Positions 19,158 to 27,427 of a stretch of 64,000 nt of DNA are shown here, piece after piece. Within the stretch, counting starts at the first letter, position 1; each line of letters begins with the position of its first letter. Source of the DNA: Terriglobia bacterium (GTDB taxonomy: Bacteria; Acidobacteriota; Terriglobia; JAIQFV01). Under the pieces are notes generated by a model. The model was given only the letters and a program-made list of their open reading frames with translations, ran no database searches and was not told the origin of the DNA. Position numbers and translations under genes: made by a program. The DNA lies in assembly GCA_020072965.1 (NCBI GenBank), contig JAIQFY010000004.1:161100-225099 (forward strand), in the 5' to 3' direction.

Positions 19158-20165
19158 TCAAATCGAATCGATCTGCCTGAGCACCGCTTCCGTGAATTCC
19201 TGGGTCGTGGCCGTCCCTCCCAGATCGCGGGTAATGTGCTTGCCTTCGGCGTAGACGCCCTCGATGGCAGACCGGAGGCGGCGGCCAGCTTCCAGTTCAT
19301 TGAGGTGTTCCAACAGGAGGGCGGACGACAACATCACCGCCGTGGGGTTGGCCACGCCTTTGCCGGCGATATCCGGCGCCGAACCATGCACCGCTTCAAA
19401 GATGGCCCCATCGACGCCGATGTTGGCCCCGGGGACCAGGCCGAGTCCGCCGATCAATCCTGCGCCCAGGTCGGAAATAATATCGCCGTAGAGATTCTCC
19501 AGCAGCAGTATATCGAATTGCTGTGGATTGAGAACGAGTTGCATGCAGGTGTTGTCGACGATGAGCTCCCGGTATTTGATTTCCGGGTACTGGCTGGCGA
19601 CGATGCGGACGCAATTGAGAAAAAGTCCATCGCTCATTTTCATGATGTTCGCCTTGTGTACCGCGCACACTTCGCGGCGTGCTAGCTTTCTCGCATAATC
19701 GAAGGCGAACCGGGCAATGCGGGTCGACGCGCGTTCGGTGATAATCTTCAGGCTTTCCACCACGCCCGGAACCACTTCGTGTTCCAGGCCGGCGTAAAGG
19801 TCTTCCGTATTCTCCCGGACAACCATCAAGTCAACGTTCCCGAACCGGCACGGGACGTTCGGCATGTTCTTGATGGGCCGGAAATTCGCATAGAGGTCAA
19901 ACATCTTGCGAAGGCGGACATTCAGACTCGGGAACCCTTCGGCCACCTGGGTGGTGATGGGGCCTTTGAGCGCCACCCGATTGCGCTTGATGGATTCAAT
20001 GAGTGCGTCAGGCAAAAGTGTTCCATAATGCTTGAGCGCTTCGCCCCCGGCGTTGATTTCTTCCCAGTTGATGGTAACGCCGGTCGCCTCGATCACGCAT
20101 CGAGCGGCGCTAATCACCTCGGGCCCGATCCCATCGCCCGGAATCAAGGTGACTGTGTGAATCAT
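19158..20165 (-). CDS. NAD-type isocitrate/isopropylmalate dehydrogenase family protein
   Basis: Oxidative decarboxylation of a 2-hydroxy acid, most likely isocitrate to 2-oxoglutarate. The 335-residue product has the substrate loop SLNVRLRKMFDLYANFRP, VRENTEDLYAG, the catalytic Lys/Asp region (AVHKANIMK, LIVDN) and the cofactor loop HGSAPDIAGKGVANPTA, the last pattern being typical of NAD-dependent IDH3-like enzymes rather than the larger NADP form. Its ATG overlaps the tryptophanase stop by 4 bp (ATGA), indicating translational coupling. A homoisocitrate- or isopropylmalate-type specificity cannot be excluded, but no lysine or leucine genes are nearby. Confidence 0.88.
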   Translation of the reverse strand: MIHTVTLIPGDGIGPEVISAARCVIEATGVTINWEEINAGGEALKHYGTLLPDALIESIKRNRVALKGPITTQVAEGFPSLNVRLRKMFDLYANFRPIKNMPNVPCRFGNVDLMVVRENTEDLYAGLEHEVVPGVVESLKIITERASTRIARFAFDYARKLARREVCAVHKANIMKMSDGLFLNCVRIVASQYPEIKYRELIVDNTCMQLVLNPQQFDILLLENLYGDIISDLGAGLIGGLGLVPGANIGVDGAIFEAVHGSAPDIAGKGVANPTAVMLSSALLLEHLNELEAGRRLRSAIEGVYAEGKHITRDLGGTATTQEFTEAVLRQIDSI

Positions 20166-21586
20166 GGTGTGCAGGCTCCTCGCACGGGAAAAGCGCCCGT
20201 CAAGCTCTCATGCATGGGCTCGAAGCGCGCGGTGAAATGGCGCAAGAAGGGCGCCTGGTAGGTCATCTTCAGGCCCCGGATGTCCTGGCGTCGTTGCCAT
20301 ACCTCCAAGATCGCTTCCACGACGTAATCGATGTGCGACTGCGTGTACACCCGCCGGGGGATTGCCAGCCGCACCAGTTCCATGGAGGAGGGGATTTCCT
20401 CGCCGGTTTTGGGATCCGTCTTGCCGAACATCACCGACCCAATTTCAACCGCGCGGATGCCCGCCTCCAGGTACAGTTCTGCAACCAGGGACTGACCCGG
20501 GTATTGCGACCGGGGAACATGGGGGAGGAAGGCTGCCGCATCGATGTAGATTGCATGTCCTCCCGGGGGCTGAACAATCGGCACGCCTTCGCGGGCAATG
20601 TGGTCGCCCAGGTAGTGGGTCGAGACGATCCGATAATTCAGGTAGTCCTCATGGAGCACCTCGTTCAATCCCACGGCAATCGCTTCCAGGTCGCGGCCCG
20701 CAAGCCCGCCGTAAGTGGGGAAACCCTCCGTCAGGATCAACAGGTTTTTCTCCTGCTGGGCCAGGGCATCATTTTGGGTCGCCAGGAACCCGCCAATATT
20801 CGCAAGGCCATCCTTCTTCGCGCTCATCGTGCACCCATCGGCATATGAAAACATTTCCTGCGCAATTTCGCGGGGGGTTCGGTCGGCATAACCCTCCTCG
20901 CGGAGTTTAATGAAATAAGCATTTTCCGCGAAGCGGCAGGCGTCCAGATAAAGCGGAATTTTGAATTCATCACATACCCGGCGGACCGCGCGGATATTCG
21001 CCATGGAAACCGGTTGACCGCCGCCGGAATTATTGGTCAGGGTCAGCATGACCAGCGGAACGCGGTTGCGTCCGGCGCGCTCGATGCACTGGTGCAAGGC
21101 ATCCACATCCATGTTTCCCTTGAACGGGTGCAGCGTGGCGGGCTGCCTGCCTTCGGGAATCACCAGGTCTACGGCCTCTCCGCCCACATATTCAATATTG
21201 GCGCGCGTCGTGTCAAAGTGAGTGTTGTTCGGCACGACGTTCCCTTTTTTCACCATGCAGGTAAACAGGATGCGCTCCGCGGCGCGTCCCTGATGGGTGG
21301 GAATAACATGCTTGAAGCCGAAGATGTCCTGAACGGACGCTTTGAAGCGGTTCCAGCTCCGGCTGCCGGCATACGCCTCATCGCCTTGGGCCAGGGCCGC
21401 CCACTGATCGGCGCTCATTGCGGCGGTCCCGCTGTCTGTCAGCAGGTCGATGATCACATTTTCCGCGTCGATAAGAAAAGGGTTGTATCCGGCCTCCGCC
21501 AGGAAGTGCTCACGGTCATCCCTGGAAGTCATCTTGATCTGTTCGACTACTTTGATCTTGAAGGGTTCAATAATGGACTTGATCAT
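20162..21586 (-). CDS. tnaA: Tryptophanase (PLP-dependent beta-eliminating lyase)
   Basis: Cleaves L-tryptophan to indole, pyruvate and ammonia. The 474-residue protein has LLTDSGTAAMS, THQGRAAE, the PLP-lysine motif MSAKKD and LRHFTARF. Tyrosine phenol-lyase is the close alternative and parts resemble it (SYADGCTMS, NIGGF), but residues aligned by motif with specificity sites are of the tryptophanase type: Asp in HFDTTR (Thr in the phenol-lyase), Ile in RAVEIGS (Arg in the phenol-lyase) and His in LRHFT (Phe in the phenol-lyase). It is the first gene of a coupled pair with the dehydrogenase homologue. No tnaC leader or tnaB permease is visible. Confidence 0.85.
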   Translation of the reverse strand: MIKSIIEPFKIKVVEQIKMTSRDDREHFLAEAGYNPFLIDAENVIIDLLTDSGTAAMSADQWAALAQGDEAYAGSRSWNRFKASVQDIFGFKHVIPTHQGRAAERILFTCMVKKGNVVPNNTHFDTTRANIEYVGGEAVDLVIPEGRQPATLHPFKGNMDVDALHQCIERAGRNRVPLVMLTLTNNSGGGQPVSMANIRAVRRVCDEFKIPLYLDACRFAENAYFIKLREEGYADRTPREIAQEMFSYADGCTMSAKKDGLANIGGFLATQNDALAQQEKNLLILTEGFPTYGGLAGRDLEAIAVGLNEVLHEDYLNYRIVSTHYLGDHIAREGVPIVQPPGGHAIYIDAAAFLPHVPRSQYPGQSLVAELYLEAGIRAVEIGSVMFGKTDPKTGEEIPSSMELVRLAIPRRVYTQSHIDYVVEAILEVWQRRQDIRGLKMTYQAPFLRHFTARFEPMHESLTGAFPVRGACTP

Positions 21587-21872
21587 AGATCCTCAGGGAG
21601 TCAGTAATTCGCCGGAACGGCAACGTTACGGGCTAGAGGAGTTTCATTGGGAATCCCGCCTAAGTATGAGAAGCGGTTCTGAACAAAGTATTCTCGGAAA
21701 AACAGGTTGCGCTCGGCTCGAAGGCTCGTCGCCCCGTTGGCGGCCCATCAACAGGGTTCCTTCATGATGATAACGGAATTGGCGCGAATTTTCACCTGTT
21801 GAGATTCCTGAGCTTTACAATTGCATCTGATCCGAGTTTGCGTTAGATTCATTCATTAGCTGTCCCCATCTT

Positions 21873-22625
21873 ATGCGCTACCTGATCATAACCGACCTGC
21901 ATTCCAACTTGGACGCGCTGGACGCGGTGTTCCAGGCCGAGGCAGAGAACTACGAAAGAGTCCTGTGTTGTGGCGACGTGGTGGGCTATGGGCCTAGCCC
22001 AAACGAGGTGATCGAGCGAATGATTGCCTGCGAGGCGACCGTCATCCGTGGAAATCACGACAAGGTCGCCTGTGGCATCGATGATACCGCATGGTTTAAC
22101 GAATCGGCAGAAAGGGCGATCCTCTGGACGCGTAACGAGCTCACCGCGTCCTACCAGACCTTTCTTCGGAATCTGCCGGCGGGGCCCTGGGTTTCATCGA
22201 ACCATGAGTTCCAACTCGTTCACGGCTCCATCATCGATGAGGATCAGTACCTTTATGACGATGGAGATGCCTACGACGCCTTGAAAGCCGCCACGGTGCC
22301 TATCACGTTCTTTGGGCATACGCATCTGCCCTGCTTCTTTGCCCTGAACATCCACGGGGACCTCATTTCTGAATTTATTGATGAGACCACCCCTCAAAGC
22401 AGGACCACAATTCGACTGGAGGAAGGCACTCGTTACTTGATAAACCCCGGGTCCGTCGGGCAGCCCCGCGACCGGGATCCACGGGCGGGTTATGCACTTT
22501 TTGACCTGGACAAAAGAACTGTGGAATTGAAGCGAGTCGAGTACGACATCGAAGCGGTACAGCAGAAAATGGAGAGAAAGGGACTGCCCGAATATCTTAT
22601 CCAGCGTCTCGCCGTCGGGAGATGA
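21873..22625 (+). CDS. Calcineurin-like metallophosphoesterase
   Basis: A 250-residue cytoplasmic dinuclear-metal phosphoesterase with the full motif set: DLHSN, GDVVGYGP, RGNHDK, VHGS and FGHTHLP. The second half carries a beta-rich segment typical of the YfcE/diadenosine-tetraphosphatase-like subgroup, and LINPGSVGQPRD is a signature of that group. The substrate is not evident. The ATG has no clear Shine-Dalgarno sequence. It is convergent with the carbonic-anhydrase-like gene. Confidence 0.9.
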   Translation: MRYLIITDLHSNLDALDAVFQAEAENYERVLCCGDVVGYGPSPNEVIERMIACEATVIRGNHDKVACGIDDTAWFNESAERAILWTRNELTASYQTFLRNLPAGPWVSSNHEFQLVHGSIIDEDQYLYDDGDAYDALKAATVPITFFGHTHLPCFFALNIHGDLISEFIDETTPQSRTTIRLEEGTRYLINPGSVGQPRDRDPRAGYALFDLDKRTVELKRVEYDIEAVQQKMERKGLPEYLIQRLAVGR

Positions 22626-22690
22626 GTCCGTGGGAGTGACCGCCGCGACGGACCGCGCACCCTTCGGGGACCTCCAGGAACGATCCAACC

Positions 22691-23215
22691 TCAGGGCCGA
22701 TAACCTTCCGGATAGCGTCGCGCCAGGTCCACATAGATTTCCTTGAAACGCGTCCACTCTGACTTGTAATTCTCATCGATGGTTTTATCGAGCAGCTTTG
22801 CGGGAACTCCGACGGCGATGCGCTCGGTCGGAATCTCCATGCGCTGCCGCACGACCGCCCCTTCAGCCACGACCGCCCATCGACCCACCCGGGCCCAGTC
22901 GCTCACGATCGCACCCATCCCCACCACGACATAGTCATCGATGAGGGCGACGTTATGAATAATGGACGCGTGACCCAGCGTCACCCAGTTGCCGATGGTG
23001 GTTTGTTCCCCCGGGCGGGCATGGATCACACAGTTGTCCTCGACGCTGGTGCAATCGCCAATGACGATGCGCCCATAGTCGCCACGCAGACGTGCACCCG
23101 GCCCGATCCAACATTGTTTCCCGACCTGAACGTTTCCAAAAACGTCCGCACTGGGGTGAATGTAAGTTCCCCCGCCGATGACGGGGACGTGCTCCTCAAA
23201 CCGAAAAACAGCCAT
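22691..23215 (-). CDS. Gamma-class carbonic anhydrase-like hexapeptide protein
   Basis: A 174-residue left-handed beta-helix trimer-forming protein of the YrdA/PaaY/Cam group. Hexapeptide repeats run through residues 15-130. The three zinc-ligand histidines are present in VIHARPG and LGHASIIHN. The start at 23215 is favoured over 23269 by GGAGG 7 nt upstream and by conserved MAVFRFEEHVP. As with other small family members, carbonic anhydrase activity is plausible but not assured, because the extra catalytic loop of archaeal Cam is absent. Confidence 0.88.
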   Translation of the reverse strand: MAVFRFEEHVPVIGGGTYIHPSADVFGNVQVGKQCWIGPGARLRGDYGRIVIGDCTSVEDNCVIHARPGEQTTIGNWVTLGHASIIHNVALIDDYVVVGMGAIVSDWARVGRWAVVAEGAVVRQRMEIPTERIAVGVPAKLLDKTIDENYKSEWTRFKEIYVDLARRYPEGYRP

Positions 23216-23308
23216 GGGGGTTCCTCCGTTATTCAGACGGGCAATCATACCAGAGGGCGGAGTCGACACGTGGAGGAAGCTTGGAGGTTATCGCAAACAA
23301 AGAGGCGA

Positions 23309-23335
23309 GGCAGGGACTCGACCGCCGTCCCTGCC
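23309..23335. terminator. Palindrome between two minus-strand genes
   Basis: GGCAGGGAC-N9-GTCCCTGCC, a perfect 9-bp stem about 30 bp beyond the stop codon of the gene at 23367-23708. No U-run follows. Confidence 0.45.
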
Positions 23336-23366
23336 CCGCGAGGGAGCTAATACGAAGAGCGCGATA

Positions 23367-23708
23367 TCATTTCGCGGCTTCGATGGAAACGACGTGAATG
23401 GTCTTCCCATCCTTTTCGAGCGACCCCTTCACCACAACCGCTTCGCCGGCGAAGGCCTTGGGCTTATCCTGGTCTGAAAGCCCGTAAACCTTCTTGTGGG
23501 CCTCATCAGCCAGAATGTATTTGGCGCCCTTGCTGACACAAGCTTCCGTACACTGTTTATCGCTTAAGTCCGACATCATGTGCTTGAGCCCGCACATGCT
23601 GTCCCCAATCTTTCCGGTAAAGGTCACATCTTTGGCGAATAGGGCGGTGGTCAGAGACAGGGTGAAGGCCGCCACCACTACAAGTAAAGTCAGAGTTCTT
23701 CTGTTCAT
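23367..23708 (-). CDS. Small exported protein with conserved SMCG motif
   Basis: A 113-residue exported protein: residues 1-25 are a signal peptide (TLTLLVVVAAFTLSLTTALFA), then a beta-rich domain beginning FTGKIGDSMCGLKHMM, with a second cysteine pair (KQCTEACVSKGA) and a late VVVKGSLEKDGKTIHV. It resembles small conserved exported proteins common in Acidobacteriota, function unknown. AAGGAG lies 6 nt before the ATG. Single gene with a following palindrome. Confidence 0.8.
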   Translation of the reverse strand: MNRRTLTLLVVVAAFTLSLTTALFAKDVTFTGKIGDSMCGLKHMMSDLSDKQCTEACVSKGAKYILADEAHKKVYGLSDQDKPKAFAGEAVVVKGSLEKDGKTIHVVSIEAAK

Positions 23709-24436
23709 CTTCTTCTCCTTTTTGGGTCGATTCCATCAAAAACGCGAAAACTGATTCCAGCCGCTCGGGTCAGAAACGTTCCGATACAAATAACGGTCGG
23801 GAGATTGCTCCAGGCCCGGCGGTCTTCCTTTCTAGAGCCTGTAGGACAGGATGCAACGTGCGAGTCGTTTCGTTGCTTGCCCGGATCTCATCCGAAAGCT
23901 CCATGGCGGCAGGTCTGACGCCGCCTCCGATCTGTGCTCGTAGGCCAGAAAGCTTATCTTCGTCAGGGGAATATGACTGTGATTATTCTTACAGCCCATG
24001 CAAATTGATGTAAATTGCTTTCGGAAAAGAAGTAAGCGGCACGGGCCATGGATGATCCTCGGCTTCGATGTCCCCGCGGGAGGATGATCGGGTCCGCGTT
24101 GTCATTGGCCTTGCAACGGGTTGCTTTTGAAATTTGTTTACGAACGGCGTCATGATAGGCGATACTTTTTCGAAAAGAGATTTCAGCGCGTCGCCGTTAT
24201 CGGCCGAGGAGATCTCGCGCGGACTGTAAGTGAACGATCAGACACGGGCGAGTTGGCCCGCGTCCCATCGATCCGGAGGGGATGACGGAGCAGGGAAGAG
24301 GAGATGATTTTTGGATCCGGAAGACTCGAACCGGTCGTTGGCACAGAGGATAATGAGCCTGGTAGGACGATGATTTGGAGCCTTGATGAATGAGCTGTTC
24401 GTTTTGAGACAAGACTGTTCGCGAAAAGAGTATCCG
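23709..24436. other. Long intergenic region, no feature recognised
   Basis: About 730 bp separating divergent genes. Long frames crossing its right part are antisense to the next gene. I see no tRNA, riboswitch, promoter or repeat that I can defend. Confidence 0.5.
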
Positions 24437-25264
24437 ATGCCCCACCCGCTTCGTCACAAAAGTACGGTGGACCCTGTCACCTGTGCTCTCTGGCTGCTCT
24501 GTGCTCTGCTGCTGGGCGCAATGCCGAGCCTGTCCGCCCAAACCGTCCCTGCTTCTGAAAACCCTGTCCCCGACCTTCAATCCATCCTGGCAGGGATGGC
24601 AAAGCACAATCAGGCCCGGGGAGAGAGTCTTCACACGTATTCTGTGGACCGGATTTACAAGGTCGAGAATAAACGAATAAACAAATCGGCGGAAGTAACC
24701 GCCACGATGATCTTTGTGGCCCCCGGAGAAAAACTCTTTGAAATCCATTCTGCTTCCGGCACCGGGTTCATGCGCAAGGGTGTGATTAACCGCATCATCG
24801 AGACGGAACAGAAGAATGCGCTCCCTGACCAGCAACCCAAGTCTGCCATCAGCCCTGATAACTACCTCTTTGAATGGGTGGGCACTGAAGTGCTTCAGGG
24901 GCGCCGAAAATATGTGCTGTATGCCAAGCCCCGGCGAAAAGATCTGGTGCTCTTCGATGCCAAGATCTGGGTTGACGCCGAAGATTTCGCGGTGACCCGG
25001 ATCGAGGGTCGCCCCGCAAAGAATCCTTCCTTTTGGACCCGCAAGGTCGATTTCACTCATGAATACGAAAAGGTCGGATCCTACTGGATGCCAGTACGAA
25101 ACTATTCGACAACCCAGGTGTTCATATTCGGGCGAACCACAACCGAGATCGTATACTCCAATTATCAGATCAATCAGCCGGGGTTGGCAGAGCGAGCCGA
25201 AGAGATTCGAAAACGAGACGACAAGCTGGAAATCCAGTTGGACCCGAAGGATAAGAAGCAGTGA
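24437..25264 (+). CDS. Exported LolA-like/outer-membrane lipoprotein-sorting-type protein
   Basis: A 275-residue exported protein. A hydrophobic signal segment (ALWLLCALLLGAMPSLSA) ends near residue 34. The mature part, starting with DLQSILAGMAKHNQARGESLHTYS, alternates beta strands and ends with VDFTHEYEKVGSYWMPV, a pattern of the LolA/LppX clamshell-like fold found in many exported Acidobacteriota proteins. Specific function is unknown. The start at 24437 is placed just ahead of the signal peptide; the frame opens at 24383 and neither ATG has a strong ribosome site. Heptad repeats begin 4 bp after its stop. Confidence 0.65.
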   Translation: MPHPLRHKSTVDPVTCALWLLCALLLGAMPSLSAQTVPASENPVPDLQSILAGMAKHNQARGESLHTYSVDRIYKVENKRINKSAEVTATMIFVAPGEKLFEIHSASGTGFMRKGVINRIIETEQKNALPDQQPKSAISPDNYLFEWVGTEVLQGRRKYVLYAKPRRKDLVLFDAKIWVDAEDFAVTRIEGRPAKNPSFWTRKVDFTHEYEKVGSYWMPVRNYSTTQVFIFGRTTTEIVYSNYQINQPGLAERAEEIRKRDDKLEIQLDPKDKKQ

Positions 25265-25268
25265 AGAG

Positions 25269-25394
25269 CAGTTGTCAGTTCTCAGTTCTCGGTTGTCAGT
25301 GGAAGGAAGCAGAAGTCGGATGCCGGAAACCGGAAGCCAGAAGTCAGAGGTCGGAAGCTGGATGCAAGTAGCCGGAGGCCAGAAGGCCGAAACG
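25269..25394. repeat. Tandem heptad array 2 (18 units)
   Basis: Eighteen consecutive 7-bp units in unbroken phase: about five of CAGTTNT type, then thirteen of GGAAGCC type (e.g. GGATGCC, GGAAACC, GGAAGCC, AGAAGTC). Starts 4 bp after the stop of the preceding gene. Non-coding. Confidence 0.9.
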
Positions 25395-25411
25395 ATAAAG
25401 GATGGGATTGT

Positions 25412-25534
25412 GGACCTTGAACTTTGAACCTCGAACGTTGAACTGTTTTCTGACCTTGGACCTTGGACCTTGGACTTTGGACTTTGAACCGGGGTTTCAG
25501 AACTCTGGACCTTGGACTTGGGACTTTGGACGGT
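25412..25534. repeat. Tandem heptad array 3 (GGACYTT type)
   Basis: Heptads GGACCTT, GAACTTT, GGACTTT and variants, with a 4-bp slip at 25447-25450 and a short interruption near 25490-25505. It ends 8 bp from the stop codon of the SagB-type gene. With array 2 it fills the space between two convergent genes. Confidence 0.9.
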
Positions 25535-25542
25535 TCTTAATC

Positions 25543-27291
25543 TTAGGCGATTTGCACCACATCCTCCCCCACCAATCGATCATCCTCGACGGCATGTCCG
25601 ACTGAAAAGTGATAGACCACCTGTCCGCGGTCCGGGGTGAGTTGAAGGAATTCATGGACCGCGTCATCATAAAAGGCGCCGATCCCGGTTGCATTGAATC
25701 CGAGCGCTTCAGCGGCCAGGTAGAGCTGTTGTCCGATGAATCCGGCCTCATTGTGACAGTACCGGTATCCGCGATTGCCGAAGGTCTTCAGGGCGGCGTC
25801 GAGACCGGCCACCATCGAAAACGTGACACACGAATTTCCGGCCAGCGACTGCTCCAGGCTCAGGTAGGCTGCGGCATGTTGTATGTTGGCCCTGGCGTAT
25901 TGCTCCAGCGCGTGCTGCTGTGGATGGTAGAGGTATAGACCGGCTTCGAGGTCCCGGACCCGGTGCACATAGAGGTATAGCCGGATCCAGTCACGACCCC
26001 GCGCCGCATCCTCCAGGGTCGGATCATCCATCAGCGGCAAATTCATTCTCCAGTCCGCACAGAATCCCGCCTGGGCGGCCAACATCAACGCGGAGAATTG
26101 TTCGAAAGTAATGTCCCCCTTTTTCGGATCGTAATTCAGAGCGGAGCGGCGTCGCCTCACCACAATCCCGATGACCTCGCTGGATGGGGCGACGGTTGGG
26201 AGATTGATCCGTGGGTGTTCGAACTCTTCACGAACTCCCTCGGGCTCTCCCGTCAGTGCGCGGGAAGGGAACTCGTCGACGTCCAGGAGTAAAGTCGATT
26301 GATGCACTGCATCAATCAGGGGATAAGGCACGATCTCCTCCGACAGTGCGTTGGGCGTTCCCATGATCGGCGTGAGGCAGACGTCCTCGTCTGCCTGCAG
26401 GTGTAAATTCTCTGACCGGCTCTCTCCCCGATCTGCTGAATTTCTTATCGAAAGGTTTTCCAGACTCTCGCGTTGTGGCCAAAGCGGCAGGATCAACATC
26501 GGCCATTCGTCTGTTCGATCGATCCCTATGAGCTCTGCCAGGGTCTCGTCAGGAAAATTGCCCACCAGACATCCGTTGAATCCGAGTGCGCGGGCAGCGA
26601 CGAGAAAGGATGCGGCTGCGTGGCCCAAATCATGATTGCAGTACCGGTAAGCGCGGCTGCGGTATTTCCAGGCTTCACGCCAGAAAACGGACGTCAGCAC
26701 AACAATGATCGGGCATTCGGCGATCCAGGGCTTCTCGACCAAGCCTGCAAGACGGGCCGACAGATCACCCTTCCGGCGGCATTCCAGCTCATGGTCGGGC
26801 ACGAAATAGTGATAAATACCATCCGGCATTCCCGGGCAGCCGTTCGTGATGAGATGGGTTTCGGTGGGGTGCAGATTTCCGGACGAAGGGTTCACGCGCA
26901 AAGAATAGCGGATGTCCGTCCCACGGATCTGCTTCCACGCACTGATGGCCATGGAATGCCACAACAGGTTGCCCAGCAGGACACTCGCCTGGAGCGGGCT
27001 ATCGCCGCCGGACGCATTCATCTCGCGTGGGGAATTGATGCTCTTCAATCGCGAATGGCTTACCAAGATCTCCAACGTGTCGATTGCAGGCAGCTTTGGG
27101 TCACGCGGCAACTTGACGGATTGTGCACCTTGATACGATCGAAAGGGGTTGGGCTGGTTGGCCCAGTCGAGGTGATGTGCACGGGCTCGGACGGATTCGT
27201 AACTGTGCTTGGTGTTCTCGTGGTAAGAGAGCGCCCGAAGAATCTCCTGGTTCAGTGATTTCACCTGCCTTCCCGGCGTTGAAATGGTCAT
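25543..27291 (-). CDS. Two-domain SagB/ThcOx-family (nitroreductase-fold) oxidoreductase
   Basis: A 582-residue protein with two nitroreductase/SagB-type domains in tandem. The first (about 85-270) has SGDSPLQASVLLGNLL..., SLRVNPSSGNLHPTETH and YCNHDLGHAAASFLVAARALGF; the second (about 360-570) has RRRSALNYDPKKGDITFEQF and NEAGFIGQQLYLAAEALGF. SagB enzymes use FMN to oxidise azolines in peptide natural products, but stand-alone two-domain members occur in many genomes without a YcaO cyclodehydratase, as here. No precursor peptide or YcaO is visible, so the substrate is unknown. The ATG at 27291 is used; an in-frame GTG lies 12 bp upstream, and no clear ribosome site supports either. Confidence 0.85.
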   Translation of the reverse strand: MTISTPGRQVKSLNQEILRALSYHENTKHSYESVRARAHHLDWANQPNPFRSYQGAQSVKLPRDPKLPAIDTLEILVSHSRLKSINSPREMNASGGDSPLQASVLLGNLLWHSMAISAWKQIRGTDIRYSLRVNPSSGNLHPTETHLITNGCPGMPDGIYHYFVPDHELECRRKGDLSARLAGLVEKPWIAECPIIVVLTSVFWREAWKYRSRAYRYCNHDLGHAAASFLVAARALGFNGCLVGNFPDETLAELIGIDRTDEWPMLILPLWPQRESLENLSIRNSADRGESRSENLHLQADEDVCLTPIMGTPNALSEEIVPYPLIDAVHQSTLLLDVDEFPSRALTGEPEGVREEFEHPRINLPTVAPSSEVIGIVVRRRRSALNYDPKKGDITFEQFSALMLAAQAGFCADWRMNLPLMDDPTLEDAARGRDWIRLYLYVHRVRDLEAGLYLYHPQQHALEQYARANIQHAAAYLSLEQSLAGNSCVTFSMVAGLDAALKTFGNRGYRYCHNEAGFIGQQLYLAAEALGFNATGIGAFYDDAVHEFLQLTPDRGQVVYHFSVGHAVEDDRLVGEDVVQIA

Positions 27292-27427
27292 AGAAAAAGC
27301 CACTATCGCGATTTCATCGGCGCGCCACGGCGGTCCACTAAATTGAATGGCAGTCCCTTAAGATTTTAGCAGATGAAGTGGGCAGCCGGGTGGATTCTTC
27401 CAGAAGGCCGCAAAGGAGCATTAGATC

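Noticed and set aside
24197..25060. 287-codon minus-strand frame
   Set aside because: Mostly antisense to the exported LolA-like gene, with no ribosome site.
25269..25534. CRISPR array
   Set aside because: Units are 7 bp, contiguous and degenerate, with no spacers and no cas genes.
26473..27258. 261-codon plus-strand frame
   Set aside because: Antisense to the SagB-type gene.
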